From: Lautropia sp.
Lineage (GTDB): Bacteria > Pseudomonadota > Gammaproteobacteria > Burkholderiales > Burkholderiaceae_E
Assembly: GCA_030530775.1 (NCBI GenBank)
Contig: JAUMUG010000008.1
Span: forward strand, 62,001-126,000
DNA: 64,000 nucleotides
Direction: 5' to 3'
Every line of letters begins with the position of its first letter. Position 1 is the stretch's first letter. Position numbers and translations under genes: made by a program. The notes beneath the pieces are model-generated. The model ran no database searches. It saw only the letters and a program-made list of their open reading frames with translations, and had not been told where the DNA came from. Positions 1-8,123 of the stretch are shown in pieces.

Positions 1-129
1 TGAAAAACGACCACCGACCACATCGCCTCCTTTGCCCTCTGCGCTTTTCCCCATGGCTCCGGCCATGATGTTGCAGATTGGTCACGGACTGCGCCCGGCA
101 TCCATCCGCTCGCATGTCCGACGAATCCA

Positions 130-1668
130 TCAATGTCCGCCTTCACGGTTCCGGCGGCCCAGGCTCTTCGCCTCCGCATCCCATTGCCGCAGCTGTGCCA
201 GTTTCTCGCCGATCTTGATTTCCAGCCCACGTGGCACTGGACGATACCAACCGGGTTCCTGCATGCCTTCGGGCAGATAGCTTTCACCGGCTGCATAGGC
301 GTTCGGCTCGTCGTGTGCGTAGCGGTAGGCATGACCGTGGCCCAGCGATTTCATCAGCTTGGTGGGTGCATTGCGAAGATGGATCGGCACTTCGCGGGAT
401 TTGTCTCTTTTGACGAAGGAGACCGCCTGGTTGTAGGCCATGTAGCCCGCATTGCTCTTGGCCGCCATCGCCAGATAGATCACCGCCTGGCCCAGCGCCA
501 GCTCACCTTCGGGTGAACCGAGCCGTTCATAGGTGGCAGCGGCCTCGTTGGCGATCTGCATCGCGCGCGGATCTGCCAGCCCGACGTCTTCCCAGGCCAT
601 CCGAATGATGCGCCGGGCCATATACCTGGGATCGGCACCACCATCGAGCATGCGCGTCAGCCAGTACAGCGCCGCATCGGGGTGCGAGCCGCGCACCGAT
701 TTATGCAGTGCCGAAATCTGATCATAGAAATGGTCGCCTCCCTTGTCGAAGCGGCGCGCGTTCAGTGTCAGCGCCTGTTCGATGAAGGCATTGTCCACAC
801 GACCGACGCGCGCCGCTTCGGCCGCCGTGACAGTCTGCTCCAGCAAGTTCAACATCCGCCGCGCATCACCATCGGCATAGCCGATCAGCGTATCGATCGC
901 CCCCTCGTCGAGTTCGAGCCCCCCCAATGCCCGCTCGCGCACCCTGGCCATCAGTTGCTTCAGCTCGTCGTTGGACAGCGATTGCAACACATAGACCTGT
1001 GCCCGCGACAACAGCGCCGAGTTGACCTCGAAGGATGGATTCTCGGTGGTGGCACCGATCAACGTGATCAGACCGGATTCGGCATAGGGCAGCAAGGCAT
1101 CCTGCTGCGATTTGTTGAAGCGATGAATCTCATCGATGAACAGAATGGTGTGGCGACCGGCCCGCAGATTCCGTTCGGCCTGTTCCATGGCGGCGCGGAT
1201 ATCCTTGACCCCCGAGAACACCGCCGACAGCGCGATGAATTCATGGCCGAAGGCGGTGGCCGTCAGCCGTGCCAGCGTGGTTTTGCCCACCCCGGGCGGC
1301 CCCCACAGAATCATCGAATGTGGCTTGCCGGATTCAAAGGCCAGCCGCAAGGGCCGGTCCGGCCCGAGCAGGTGAGTCTGGCCGATCACATCGTCCAGAT
1401 GACGTGGCCGCATCAGCTCGGCCAGCGGCGCCCCCCCGGTCCGATGAGCCATGTCCGTGCTGCCCTCTGACCGTCGGATGTGCCCGGCGCGCCCCTCACC
1501 CGGCTCTGGGCTTTCCGTCCGGGCACCATGGTCTGTATCACACGTGTTGCCCGATGGGATCGACGACGCGGATTTCCGGCGAGCCCCGGCCCCGACCTTG
1601 CCGCCGGGGGGATTTTCCGGCGTCCCGCCAGCCCCCGCCACCGACGGATCATCGAACAAATCTGCCAT
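130..1668 (-). CDS. rarA: Replication-associated recombination protein A (AAA+ ATPase)
   Basis: Cytoplasmic AAA+ ATPase of the MgsA/RarA/WRNIP1 family, which acts at stalled replication forks with SSB and the replisome. Visible: the family entry motif MRPRHLDDVIGQ, Walker A GPPGVGKTT, Walker B FIDEIHRF, sensor-1 GATTENPSF, and the C-terminal tetramerisation region to the end. The ATG at 1668 is preceded by a GGAGAGAG Shine-Dalgarno sequence and gives 512 aa, about 60 longer than usual. The excess is a low-complexity Ala/Gly/Pro/Ser tract of about 70 residues between the MADLF start and the first conserved motif. A start at the Met just before that motif (about 1450) would restore normal length but has no better ribosome site. 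In many Burkholderiales rarA lies directly downstream of lolA. Here rarD, on the other strand, sits between them. Confidence 0.95.
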   Translation of the reverse strand: MADLFDDPSVAGAGGTPENPPGGKVGAGARRKSASSIPSGNTCDTDHGARTESPEPGEGRAGHIRRSEGSTDMAHRTGGAPLAELMRPRHLDDVIGQTHLLGPDRPLRLAFESGKPHSMILWGPPGVGKTTLARLTATAFGHEFIALSAVFSGVKDIRAAMEQAERNLRAGRHTILFIDEIHRFNKSQQDALLPYAESGLITLIGATTENPSFEVNSALLSRAQVYVLQSLSNDELKQLMARVRERALGGLELDEGAIDTLIGYADGDARRMLNLLEQTVTAAEAARVGRVDNAFIEQALTLNARRFDKGGDHFYDQISALHKSVRGSHPDAALYWLTRMLDGGADPRYMARRIIRMAWEDVGLADPRAMQIANEAAATYERLGSPEGELALGQAVIYLAMAAKSNAGYMAYNQAVSFVKRDKSREVPIHLRNAPTKLMKSLGHGHAYRYAHDEPNAYAAGESYLPEGMQEPGWYRPVPRGLEIKIGEKLAQLRQWDAEAKSLGRRNREGGH

Positions 1669-1990
1669 CCCGATCTCTCTCCGTTCTCTGAGAAGAATAT
1701 ACCGCAGCGCCATTCGAAGACCCGGTTGAATGCCGGAGCCACGGCACAGACGTCGCGCGAGCGAAAACCCGTCCGAAGCCGAACGCCATGGATGCCCGAT
1801 CGGCAACCTTCCGACCGGTGCCATGGCATGATGCATGAAGCCGCTGTTCCGTTCTTTCCCACTATCTTTCCCGGTATGATCGGTCGATGATCGGCAATCC
1901 CCATACCAGTCGGGCTGCCGACGTAGCCATGGCTCCAATGTGTCAGAATCCGCGGGGTCGAGGCGTGGCGATCGAAGCAGGACGGGTGGT

Positions 1991-2932
1991 ATGGACGGGC
2001 AGCAAGGCAGGGAGTACCGCAAAGGCATCTGGTTTGCGCTTGGTTGCTATGGCATATGGGGTATCTTTCCGCTCTATTGGTATCCGCTGAACCACGCTCC
2101 GATCGGGGCCGAGCAAATCCTGGCACAGCGGGTGCTGTGGTCGATGCTGTTTTCGATGGTGCTGCTCGTTCTGTCGGGCCAGAGCGATCGATTTCTGTGT
2201 GCACTGCGCCGCCCACGGTTACTGGGTATGTTGATGCTGTCGGCATTGCTGATCGGTGCGAACTGGCTCGTCTACCTGTGGGCGATCGTCGACAGCCATG
2301 TGCTGGACGCCAGCCTCGGCTATTTCGTCAGTCCACTGGCCAATGTGCTGCTGGGACGCGTCATGTTTGGCGAACGACCTTCTGCACTGCAATGGCTGGC
2401 CGTGGTGCTGGCAGGCATCGGTATCGCCTGGCTGGCGATTCCGGCCGGCCATGTACCCTGGGTGGCGGTACTTCTGGCTGCCAGCTTCAGCCTGTATGGC
2501 GTGGTGCGCAAGCTGGCGCCCTTCGATGCACTTCCGGCGATGGCGCTGGAAACCATGCTGCTGGCCCCACTGGCCATCGGCTATCTGTGGTGGAGCCAAC
2601 AACGGGGTACGCTGGTATTCGGTGATCTGTCCGCGCTGCAGTTGACGGTACTGATCTGCTCGGGGGCTGCCACCACGATTCCGCTGCTGCTCTTCGGTGG
2701 TGCGGCCCGCCGCATTCCACTGTCGCTACTGGGCATGCTGCAGTATGGCTCACCCACGCTGCAGCTGATCCTCGGGCTCCTGGTGTTCGGCGAACAGTTC
2801 AGCCTGCCACGGCTGATCGGCTATGGTTGGGTCTGGGCGGGCGTCGCGATCTATCTGCTGGTGGCCTGGAACAGAAGCCGTCAGACTCACTCCAGCACAT
2901 CCACCCCTTTGGGCGGAACGAATTCGAAGTGA
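1991..2932 (+). CDS. rarD: RarD-type EamA/DMT superfamily permease
   Basis: Inner-membrane drug/metabolite transporter of the RarD subfamily; the substrate is not established for this branch. About 313 aa with ten hydrophobic segments in two five-TM EamA repeats. The N-terminus RKGIWFALGCYGIWG and the following FPLYW and IGAEQILAQR stretches are typical of RarD. The ATG at 1991 is chosen because the family begins about ten residues before the first helix and AGGACGGG lies just upstream; an ATG at 1940 in frame would add 17 unlikely residues. It is convergent with lolA and its last 46 bases overlap the 3' end of lolA on the other strand, so the two stop regions are interlocked with no room for a separate terminator. 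Confidence 0.9.
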   Translation: MDGQQGREYRKGIWFALGCYGIWGIFPLYWYPLNHAPIGAEQILAQRVLWSMLFSMVLLVLSGQSDRFLCALRRPRLLGMLMLSALLIGANWLVYLWAIVDSHVLDASLGYFVSPLANVLLGRVMFGERPSALQWLAVVLAGIGIAWLAIPAGHVPWVAVLLAASFSLYGVVRKLAPFDALPAMALETMLLAPLAIGYLWWSQQRGTLVFGDLSALQLTVLICSGAATTIPLLLFGGAARRIPLSLLGMLQYGSPTLQLILGLLVFGEQFSLPRLIGYGWVWAGVAIYLLVAWNRSRQTHSSTSTPLGGTNSK

Positions 2933-3813
2933 TCGGCCGAAAGCCTGACGTCGCGCTTCAGGCCACTGAATTCGAAGCGGCTGATCTGGCCAAAGGCATC
3001 GATCACCTCCATGGCCACCGGCGCCCCCTCGCGCAGGCCGACGCGAATCTGATCGAAGCCGCTGTCGGGCTTTTTGGGAATGGCTTCGACCCAGACCACG
3101 CCACCACGGCTGCCCAGCTCGTTCAGCTCGAAACTGTCCTGCAGATCACCGACACCAAACAACACGGCGGCTGGCGTCGCCTGGATCGACTCGCTGGCGT
3201 CACGGATGGTGACCTGCTGCAGATCCTTGTCGTAGAAATAGAGTTTCTTGCCGTCGGTGACGATCAGCTGCCGATCGGGCGATTCGATTTCCCAGCGGAA
3301 ATTGCCTGGCCTCGAGAACGCGAACCGGCCCTTGGCACTGGCCCCCATCACCCGCCGACCGCCGCCCAGCTGGGTCTGTACGAAACGGCCGGTGGCCGAG
3401 CGGGTCTGCCTGGCAAAACGCTGCAGCTGTTCGATGGCATCGCCGGTTCCGACAAAGCCATGCACGGCCGTCGACGCGCCGGCATCGGCACGTTTGGCCT
3501 CGTCCCCCCCGGACGCCTCGACGCTGCCGTCTTCCACGCCGGCCGCAGCCGCGCCACCGATGCGACCGCCTTTTGCCCGCCCCGCCGTCCCCGGCGCCCC
3601 GGCTGCGCCTCCATTCACCTCGATGTCGTCTGCGCCCCCCGCTTCGACGGTGGTGACACCCTGCCCGGCAGGAACATCGATGGGTGAGGTAGCCCCGGCT
3701 GGCGCACTACCCTGCTGCGCCAGGGCGGAGCCGCAGATCAGCACCATGTACAGCGGCACGACGAGCAGGAACGACGGAAGGGCCGAACGGCCATGGTGAA
3801 GAGTCTGAGTCAT
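2887..3813 (-). CDS. lolA: Outer-membrane lipoprotein carrier protein LolA
   Basis: Periplasmic chaperone that takes lipoproteins from LolCDE and delivers them to LolB. The N-terminus is a signal peptide (hydrophobic core about residues 12-29, cleavage near ALAQ). The LolA domain runs from about residue 118 to the end, with RQTRSATGRFVQTQ at its start, a DRQLIVTDGKKLYFYDKDL strand pair, and FVPPKGVDV at the C-terminus. Length is 308 aa against about 200-215 usual. The difference is a Gly/Ala/Glu/Asp-rich low-complexity segment of about 80 residues placed between signal peptide and domain. In relatives lolA usually follows ftsK directly; here frdABCD intervenes. Confidence 0.93.
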   Translation of the reverse strand: MTQTLHHGRSALPSFLLVVPLYMVLICGSALAQQGSAPAGATSPIDVPAGQGVTTVEAGGADDIEVNGGAAGAPGTAGRAKGGRIGGAAAAGVEDGSVEASGGDEAKRADAGASTAVHGFVGTGDAIEQLQRFARQTRSATGRFVQTQLGGGRRVMGASAKGRFAFSRPGNFRWEIESPDRQLIVTDGKKLYFYDKDLQQVTIRDASESIQATPAAVLFGVGDLQDSFELNELGSRGGVVWVEAIPKKPDSGFDQIRVGLREGAPVAMEVIDAFGQISRFEFSGLKRDVRLSADHFEFVPPKGVDVLE

Positions 3814-4088
3814 GAGTCATCGGGGATGCCCGTGCATCCGGTGAGTCGACGAAGCCGAAAGCTTAACAGCTGATTCCCTCGATCGTTTCTCCCCCTTGTA
3901 ACACCCGTGCACAGCTCCCGCCGGTCCGTTGCGGACCGGGCCCGGTCGTGCATGGCGCGCGGAAGGCCCCAACACGCGAGCAGAGATCCGGAGCTACCGT
4001 CGCGCGGGGAATCCTGCCCGACACGACGAGTCCCGTTCCCGACTCAGCCGCTCCCGGTGACCAGACATACGATCATAACCAGGGGAAA

Positions 4089-4141
4089 TTCAAACCATAA
4101 CCATGGTGTTTTGAACTCGACTTCTACCCTATGGTTTTGAA
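4089..4141. promoter_or_regulatory. Three copies of an ATGGT(n)TTTGAA-type motif upstream of frdA
   Basis: TTCAAACCAT at 4089-4098 is the inverse of ATGGTGTTTTGAA at 4103-4115 and of ATGGTTTTGAA at 4131-4141. The two direct copies start 28 bases apart, and the first pair forms an imperfect inverted repeat. The cluster lies 37-89 bases upstream of the best -35 box. It looks like an operator array for an unidentified regulator of the frd operon; that function is inferred. Confidence 0.45.
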
Positions 4142-4177
4142 AATCACGGAAAATGATGGTCAATGGGTGTCATGTCA

Positions 4178-4205
4178 TTGATTGAGAAGCATCCCTATTT
4201 ATAAA
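4178..4205 (+). promoter_or_regulatory. Probable sigma-70 promoter of frdABCD
   Basis: TTGATT (4178-4183), a 16-base spacer, then TATAAA (4200-4205). The sequence around it is A+T-rich. The predicted transcript has a leader of about 135 nt before the frdA ATG at 4347. The TTGAT is also an FNR-like half-site, but no matching ATCAA half lies at the right spacing. Confidence 0.5.
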
Positions 4206-4346
4206 GTGGCCATGCCGGGTTTCATCCGAGTGTTTCATTCGCAAGCTCGATGGCTCGAATGAAAACCCGATGCCCAGGACGACGGATGCTCCCGATAGCG
4301 ATGTGTACCTGCAACCTTGAATCACCGACATCGTCAGGGAAGAACC

Positions 4347-6122
4347 ATGCATGTAGCCAGAGCAGACATCATCGTGATTGGTGGTGGAGGCGCAGGTCTG
4401 CGGGCAGCCATTGCCGCAGCCGAGCACAATCCCAAGCTTGAAGTCGCGCTTCTGTCGAAAGCAGTACCGATGCGCTCGCACACCGTGGCCGCCGAAGGCG
4501 GCTCGGCCGGTGTCATCCGCTCGGACGACAGCCTGGACAACCATTTCGATGACACCGTCTCCGGTGGCGACTGGTTGTGCGAACAGGATGTGGTCGAATA
4601 TTTCGTCGCCCACTGTACCGAGGAAATGGTGCAGCTCGAACAATGGGGCTGTCCATGGAGCCGCAAGGAAGACGGCGATATCAACGTACGCTTCTTCGGT
4701 GGGATGAAGGTACAGCGCACTTGGTTTGCGGCCGACCGCAGCGGTTTCCACATCCTGCACACACTGTTCCAAACCTCGCTCAAATACCCGCAGGTTCGCC
4801 GTTACGACGAGTACTTCTGCGCCGAACTACTGACGGAAGACGGCAAGGTGCGTGGCGTCATGGCAATCGAGATCGCCAGCGGCGAACGGCTGGCGATCTT
4901 CGCCAACGCCGTCATCATGGCCACCGGCGGTGCCGGTCGGGTCTATCGGCAGAACACCAACGCCGGTACGCTGACCGGCGACGGCATGGGTATGGCCTAC
5001 CGTGCCGGGGTGCCGCTGCGCGACATGGAGTTCGTACAGTATCACCCGACCTGCCTGCCCGGTTCGGGCATCCTGATGACCGAGGGCTGCCGCGGTGAAG
5101 GTGGCATCCTGGTCAACAAAGAAGGCTATCGCTATCTGCAGGATTATGGTCTGGGACCGCTCGACCCGTGGCCGCGGCCCAAGGCCATGGAGCTCGGCCC
5201 TCGTGACCGCCTGTCACAGGCGTTCTGGCACGAGATGAAGAAGGGCCGCGCGGTCGAAACTCCGCACGGCCCAGCTGTGCTGTTGGATTTGCGCCACCTG
5301 GGCGCACAGAAGATTCACGAGCGGCTGCCGCTGATTTCGGAAGCGGCCGAGACCTTCGCCGGCGTCGATCCGGTCAAGGAACCGATCCCGGTCTGCCCGG
5401 CGGTGCACTACACGATGGGTGGTATCCAGACCGATGGCAAATGTGCCACCTCGCTGACGGGTCTGTTCGCGGTGGGTGAATGCGCCAGCGTCGGCATCCA
5501 CGGTGCCAACCGGCTCGGCTCGAACTCGCTGGCCGAGTTGCTGGTATTCGGTAAGGTGGCTGGTGAAGGTGCGGCCGAGATCGCAACCCGGTCCGGCAAA
5601 GGCAAGGACACGCCGACACTGCTGAAACAGGCCGAAGCCGCCGAGCGTAAGGTGATGGCATTACTCGATCCCGCCCGCAACCAGGGCGAACGGCCGGCTA
5701 CCATCCGCGACGAAATGCGGCTGACGATGGAGGAAGGCGTCGGCATTTACCGGGAAGAGCCGGCGATGCAGACCACCTGCGACAAGCTCGGCGAGCTACG
5801 CGAGCGCTATCGCAAGGTCAAACTCGATGACCACAGCCAGCTGTTCAACACCGAGTGGCTGAACACCATCGAGCTGGGCTTTTCGCTCGAGGTGGCAGAG
5901 ACGATGGCGCATTCGGCGATCCGCCGCAAGGAGTCACGCGGCGCACACCAGCGCCTGGACGGCTACACTGAACGCGATGACGAGAATTTCCTGAGCCACT
6001 CGCTGGCCAGCTACAACGGCGACGGCGCCCCGGCCATGAGCACGCAACCCGTGGTGATCACCAAGTCCCCGCCGCGTGCCCGTGTCTACGGTGGCGCCGG
6101 CAAGAAAGCGGAGATGACCTGA
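4347..6122 (+). CDS. frdA: Fumarate reductase flavoprotein subunit
   Basis: Catalytic subunit of menaquinol:fumarate reductase, the terminal reductase of anaerobic fumarate respiration, on the cytoplasmic face of the membrane. 591 aa, close to the 602 of E. coli FrdA. Visible: dinucleotide-binding IVIGGGGAGLRAA at the N-terminus; the covalent-FAD histidine in MRSHTVAAEGG; active-site stretches ATGGAGRVYRQNTN and FVQYHPT; GCRGEGG with the substrate arginine; VHYTMGG; and GANRLGSNSL at the FAD site. The ATG at 4347 follows AGGGAAG at good spacing; a TTG at 4317 in frame adds ten atypical residues. First gene of the compact frdABCD operon. The two-helix anchors FrdC and FrdD and similarity to E. 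coli Frd, rather than to Sdh with SdhC/D, favour fumarate reductase. Confidence 0.95.
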   Translation: MHVARADIIVIGGGGAGLRAAIAAAEHNPKLEVALLSKAVPMRSHTVAAEGGSAGVIRSDDSLDNHFDDTVSGGDWLCEQDVVEYFVAHCTEEMVQLEQWGCPWSRKEDGDINVRFFGGMKVQRTWFAADRSGFHILHTLFQTSLKYPQVRRYDEYFCAELLTEDGKVRGVMAIEIASGERLAIFANAVIMATGGAGRVYRQNTNAGTLTGDGMGMAYRAGVPLRDMEFVQYHPTCLPGSGILMTEGCRGEGGILVNKEGYRYLQDYGLGPLDPWPRPKAMELGPRDRLSQAFWHEMKKGRAVETPHGPAVLLDLRHLGAQKIHERLPLISEAAETFAGVDPVKEPIPVCPAVHYTMGGIQTDGKCATSLTGLFAVGECASVGIHGANRLGSNSLAELLVFGKVAGEGAAEIATRSGKGKDTPTLLKQAEAAERKVMALLDPARNQGERPATIRDEMRLTMEEGVGIYREEPAMQTTCDKLGELRERYRKVKLDDHSQLFNTEWLNTIELGFSLEVAETMAHSAIRRKESRGAHQRLDGYTERDDENFLSHSLASYNGDGAPAMSTQPVVITKSPPRARVYGGAGKKAEMT

Positions 6123-6130
6123 GGTCCACG

Positions 6131-6901
6131 ATGAGCAGCCAAGAAACGAAAACCATCACCATCGAGTGTCTGCGCTTCAATCCGGACACCGACAAGGAAC
6201 CGCGCTTCGAGCGTTATGACGTGCCTTTCACCCACGATATGTCGGTGCTGGAGGGCCTGCAGTACATCAAGGATCACCTCGATGGCAGCCTGACTTTCCG
6301 TTGGTCGTGCCGGATGGCGGTCTGTGGCAGTTGCGGCAAGATGGTCAACGGCATGCCGGTGTTGAGCTGCCAGACCTTCCTGCGCGATTTCTATCCAGAT
6401 GGGCTGCGGGTGGAGCCGCTGGAGCACTTCCCGATCGTGCGCGATCTGGCGGTGGACCAGTCCGACTTCCTCTATAAGCTCGAGCGCATCAAGCCCTACA
6501 TCATTCCGAAGACGCCGCAGAAGCCGGCCGATGGGCCGAACAAGCAGACTCCCCGGCAAATGGAGGAGTATTACCAGTTCTCCCAGTGCATCAACTGTCT
6601 GCTCTGCTATGCGGCATGCCCGCAGTATGGACTCAACAGCGAGTTCACCGGGCCGGCGGCGCTGGCGCTGCTGCAGCGCTACAACGCTGATTCGCGCGAT
6701 CACGGTACGGCCGAGCGTCTGCCGGTGATCAACGCCGAAAGTGGTGTCTGGGGGTGCACGCTGGTGGGTGAGTGTTCGGCGGTCTGCCCGAAAGGGGTCG
6801 ATCCGGCGCACGCCATCAACATCAACAAGATCAACTCCACCGAAAACTTCTTCCTGCGTTTCCTGCAGCCCAAAGCCAAGACCCCGGAGGAAACACAATG
6901 A
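6131..6901 (+). CDS. frdB: Fumarate reductase iron-sulfur subunit
   Basis: Electron-transfer subunit linking quinol oxidation in FrdCD to the flavin in FrdA. 256 aa (E. coli 244). All three cluster ligand sets are visible: the plant-ferredoxin [2Fe-2S] motif CRMAVCGSCG with a distal Cys in VLSCQTF; the CINCLLCYAACP motif feeding the [4Fe-4S] and [3Fe-4S] centres; and CTLVGECSAVCP near the C-terminus. The third position of the first motif is Cys, as in most FrdB. It starts 8 bases after frdA and its stop overlaps the frdC start as ATGA, so translation is coupled. Confidence 0.95.
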   Translation: MSSQETKTITIECLRFNPDTDKEPRFERYDVPFTHDMSVLEGLQYIKDHLDGSLTFRWSCRMAVCGSCGKMVNGMPVLSCQTFLRDFYPDGLRVEPLEHFPIVRDLAVDQSDFLYKLERIKPYIIPKTPQKPADGPNKQTPRQMEEYYQFSQCINCLLCYAACPQYGLNSEFTGPAALALLQRYNADSRDHGTAERLPVINAESGVWGCTLVGECSAVCPKGVDPAHAININKINSTENFFLRFLQPKAKTPEETQ

Positions 6902-7329
6902 GCCGACCGCAACGAGTTGTCCCGCCCCTGAAACCCGTCAAGGGCTATGACCGTTCGATGAAGGGCTGGTACGTACATGCACGGCGGCCCTATCACTTCT
7001 ATCTGGTGCGCGAGCTGACCTGCATTGCCGTCGGCTACTACGCACTGCTGGTGATCTATGGGCTGTTTCAATTGCACGCCGGTGAGGAGGCCTTCAACGC
7101 TTTCCTGACCTGTTTGCGTTCACCGATGGCCGTCATCGTCCATCTGGTCGTGGCCGGACTGATCGCTTTTCACTCGGTGACCTGGTTCATGGTGATGCCG
7201 AAGACGATGCCCTTCATTTTCGTGGGTGGTAAGCGTCTGCCGGCCAAGACCATCACCGCCGCCGGCCTGGGTGGCTTCGGAGCAGCCTCCGTAGCCTTGT
7301 TGTTGGCTTTTCTGATGACCGCGCCATGA
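6898..7329 (+). CDS. frdC: Fumarate reductase membrane anchor subunit C
   Basis: Membrane anchor that with FrdD forms the quinol site. 143 aa against 131 in E. coli. The N-terminus is basic and contains WYVHARRPYHFYLVRELT, close to the corresponding FrdC segment. Three hydrophobic helices follow, about residues 38-60, 75-97 and 118-140. HSVTWFMVMPKTMP matches the conserved HxxTW region between helices 2 and 3. No heme-ligand pattern of SdhC is seen, consistent with the heme-free Frd type. Start and stop overlap frdB and frdD by four bases each (ATGA at both junctions). Confidence 0.93.
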   Translation: MSRPQRVVPPLKPVKGYDRSMKGWYVHARRPYHFYLVRELTCIAVGYYALLVIYGLFQLHAGEEAFNAFLTCLRSPMAVIVHLVVAGLIAFHSVTWFMVMPKTMPFIFVGGKRLPAKTITAAGLGGFGAASVALLLAFLMTAP

Positions 7330-7709
7330 GCAAGAATCACAACACCCCCTATCCCTCGCTCGAACGCTCCAACGAACCGATCTTCTGGTCGCTGTTCGGC
7401 GGCGGCGGCGTGCTGTCGGCGCTGTTCGGCCCGATGCTGGTGCTGATCACCGCCGTACTGATTCCGCTGGGCATCCTGCTGCCCGAAGAAACCATGAGCT
7501 ACCAGCGCGTGCTGGCCTTCGTGCAATGGTGGCCGGGCAAACTGGCGGTCTTCGTCGTGGTCTGGCTGTTCCTGTTCCACGCGGCGCACCGCTTCGGCTT
7601 CATGCTGCACGATTTCGGTGTTCCGGTCGGCCATGCCGGCAAGCTGGCCAGTTATGGTGCTGCAGCCGTCATGACGCTGGTTTGCGGCTACGTGCTGCTG
7701 CAAATCTGA
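7326..7709 (+). CDS. frdD: Fumarate reductase membrane anchor subunit D
   Basis: Second hydrophobic anchor. 127 aa (E. coli 119). The N-terminal stretch SNEPIFWSLFGGGGVLSAL is the FrdD hallmark, followed by three membrane helices. HAAHRFGFMLHDFG corresponds to the conserved HxxHRxxHxxHDLG-type region near the third helix. It overlaps frdC by four bases and ends the operon; a hairpin about 100 bases downstream is the likely terminator. Confidence 0.92.
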   Translation: MSKNHNTPYPSLERSNEPIFWSLFGGGGVLSALFGPMLVLITAVLIPLGILLPEETMSYQRVLAFVQWWPGKLAVFVVVWLFLFHAAHRFGFMLHDFGVPVGHAGKLASYGAAAVMTLVCGYVLLQI

Positions 7710-8123
7710 ACTTCTCCCCGAAGCCTCCCAGCCCCCTGCCCCCGACGGGCCATAGTCGGGGTGTGATTTGAATCTCCACGAGATTGCATCGGGGATATCT
7801 TCGTTGCCACTCACAGCCGCCCGTGCAGGTGCAGGGCGGCTGTTCGTTTCGCTGCTCGGCCATGACACCGAGGGAAAGTCTGGCTGCTGCGCTTCCCCGA
7901 GCGAAGACTTGGTCGGCAGGGCATCATGGGCGGCGCCCCGACGCTCCAGACGGATGCCGACCGCCTCCGCCTGTAGCCGAGAAAAGCGGCGGACTTCTTC
8001 TGCCACCTGGCAAACCCGGTGCACCATGTCCATGGCGTCGTGTGGTACGCCTCAGCCCCATGAGCCCACCGGGGTTCAGACACTTCCTCGCCACCTTGGC
8101 GACAAACGCACGGCCTTGCAGGA
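7710..8123. other. Intergenic region between frdD and ftsK 3' ends
   Basis: 414 bases between two convergent genes. Besides the terminator hairpin at 7813 there is a weaker 7-bp hairpin (CCCCGAC / GTCGGGG, 7740-7761). Open frames cross the region on both strands, but none has a ribosome site or a protein I recognise. Confidence 0.55.
7813..7852 (+). terminator. Rho-independent-type terminator of frdABCD
   Basis: A perfect 10-bp stem, ACAGCCGCCC (7813-7822) with GGGCGGCTGT (7834-7843), and an 11-nt loop. It is followed by a T-rich but interrupted tract (TTCGTTTC). It is the strongest hairpin after frdD and points toward the convergent ftsK. The broken T-run makes efficiency uncertain. Confidence 0.6.

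Larger units (their letters stand above)
3814..4346. other. Divergent intergenic region lolA / frdA
   Basis: 533 bases without a convincing gene. It must carry the lolA promoter (reading left) and the frd promoter (reading right). The right-hand 270 bases are clearly richer in A+T than the surroundings and hold the motif cluster and promoter listed separately. No small ORF with a ribosome site and recognisable product was seen. Confidence 0.6.

Noticed and set aside
4178-4191. FNR box upstream of frdA
   Set aside because: TTGAT is present, but the partner half-site four bases on reads AAGCA, not ATCAA.
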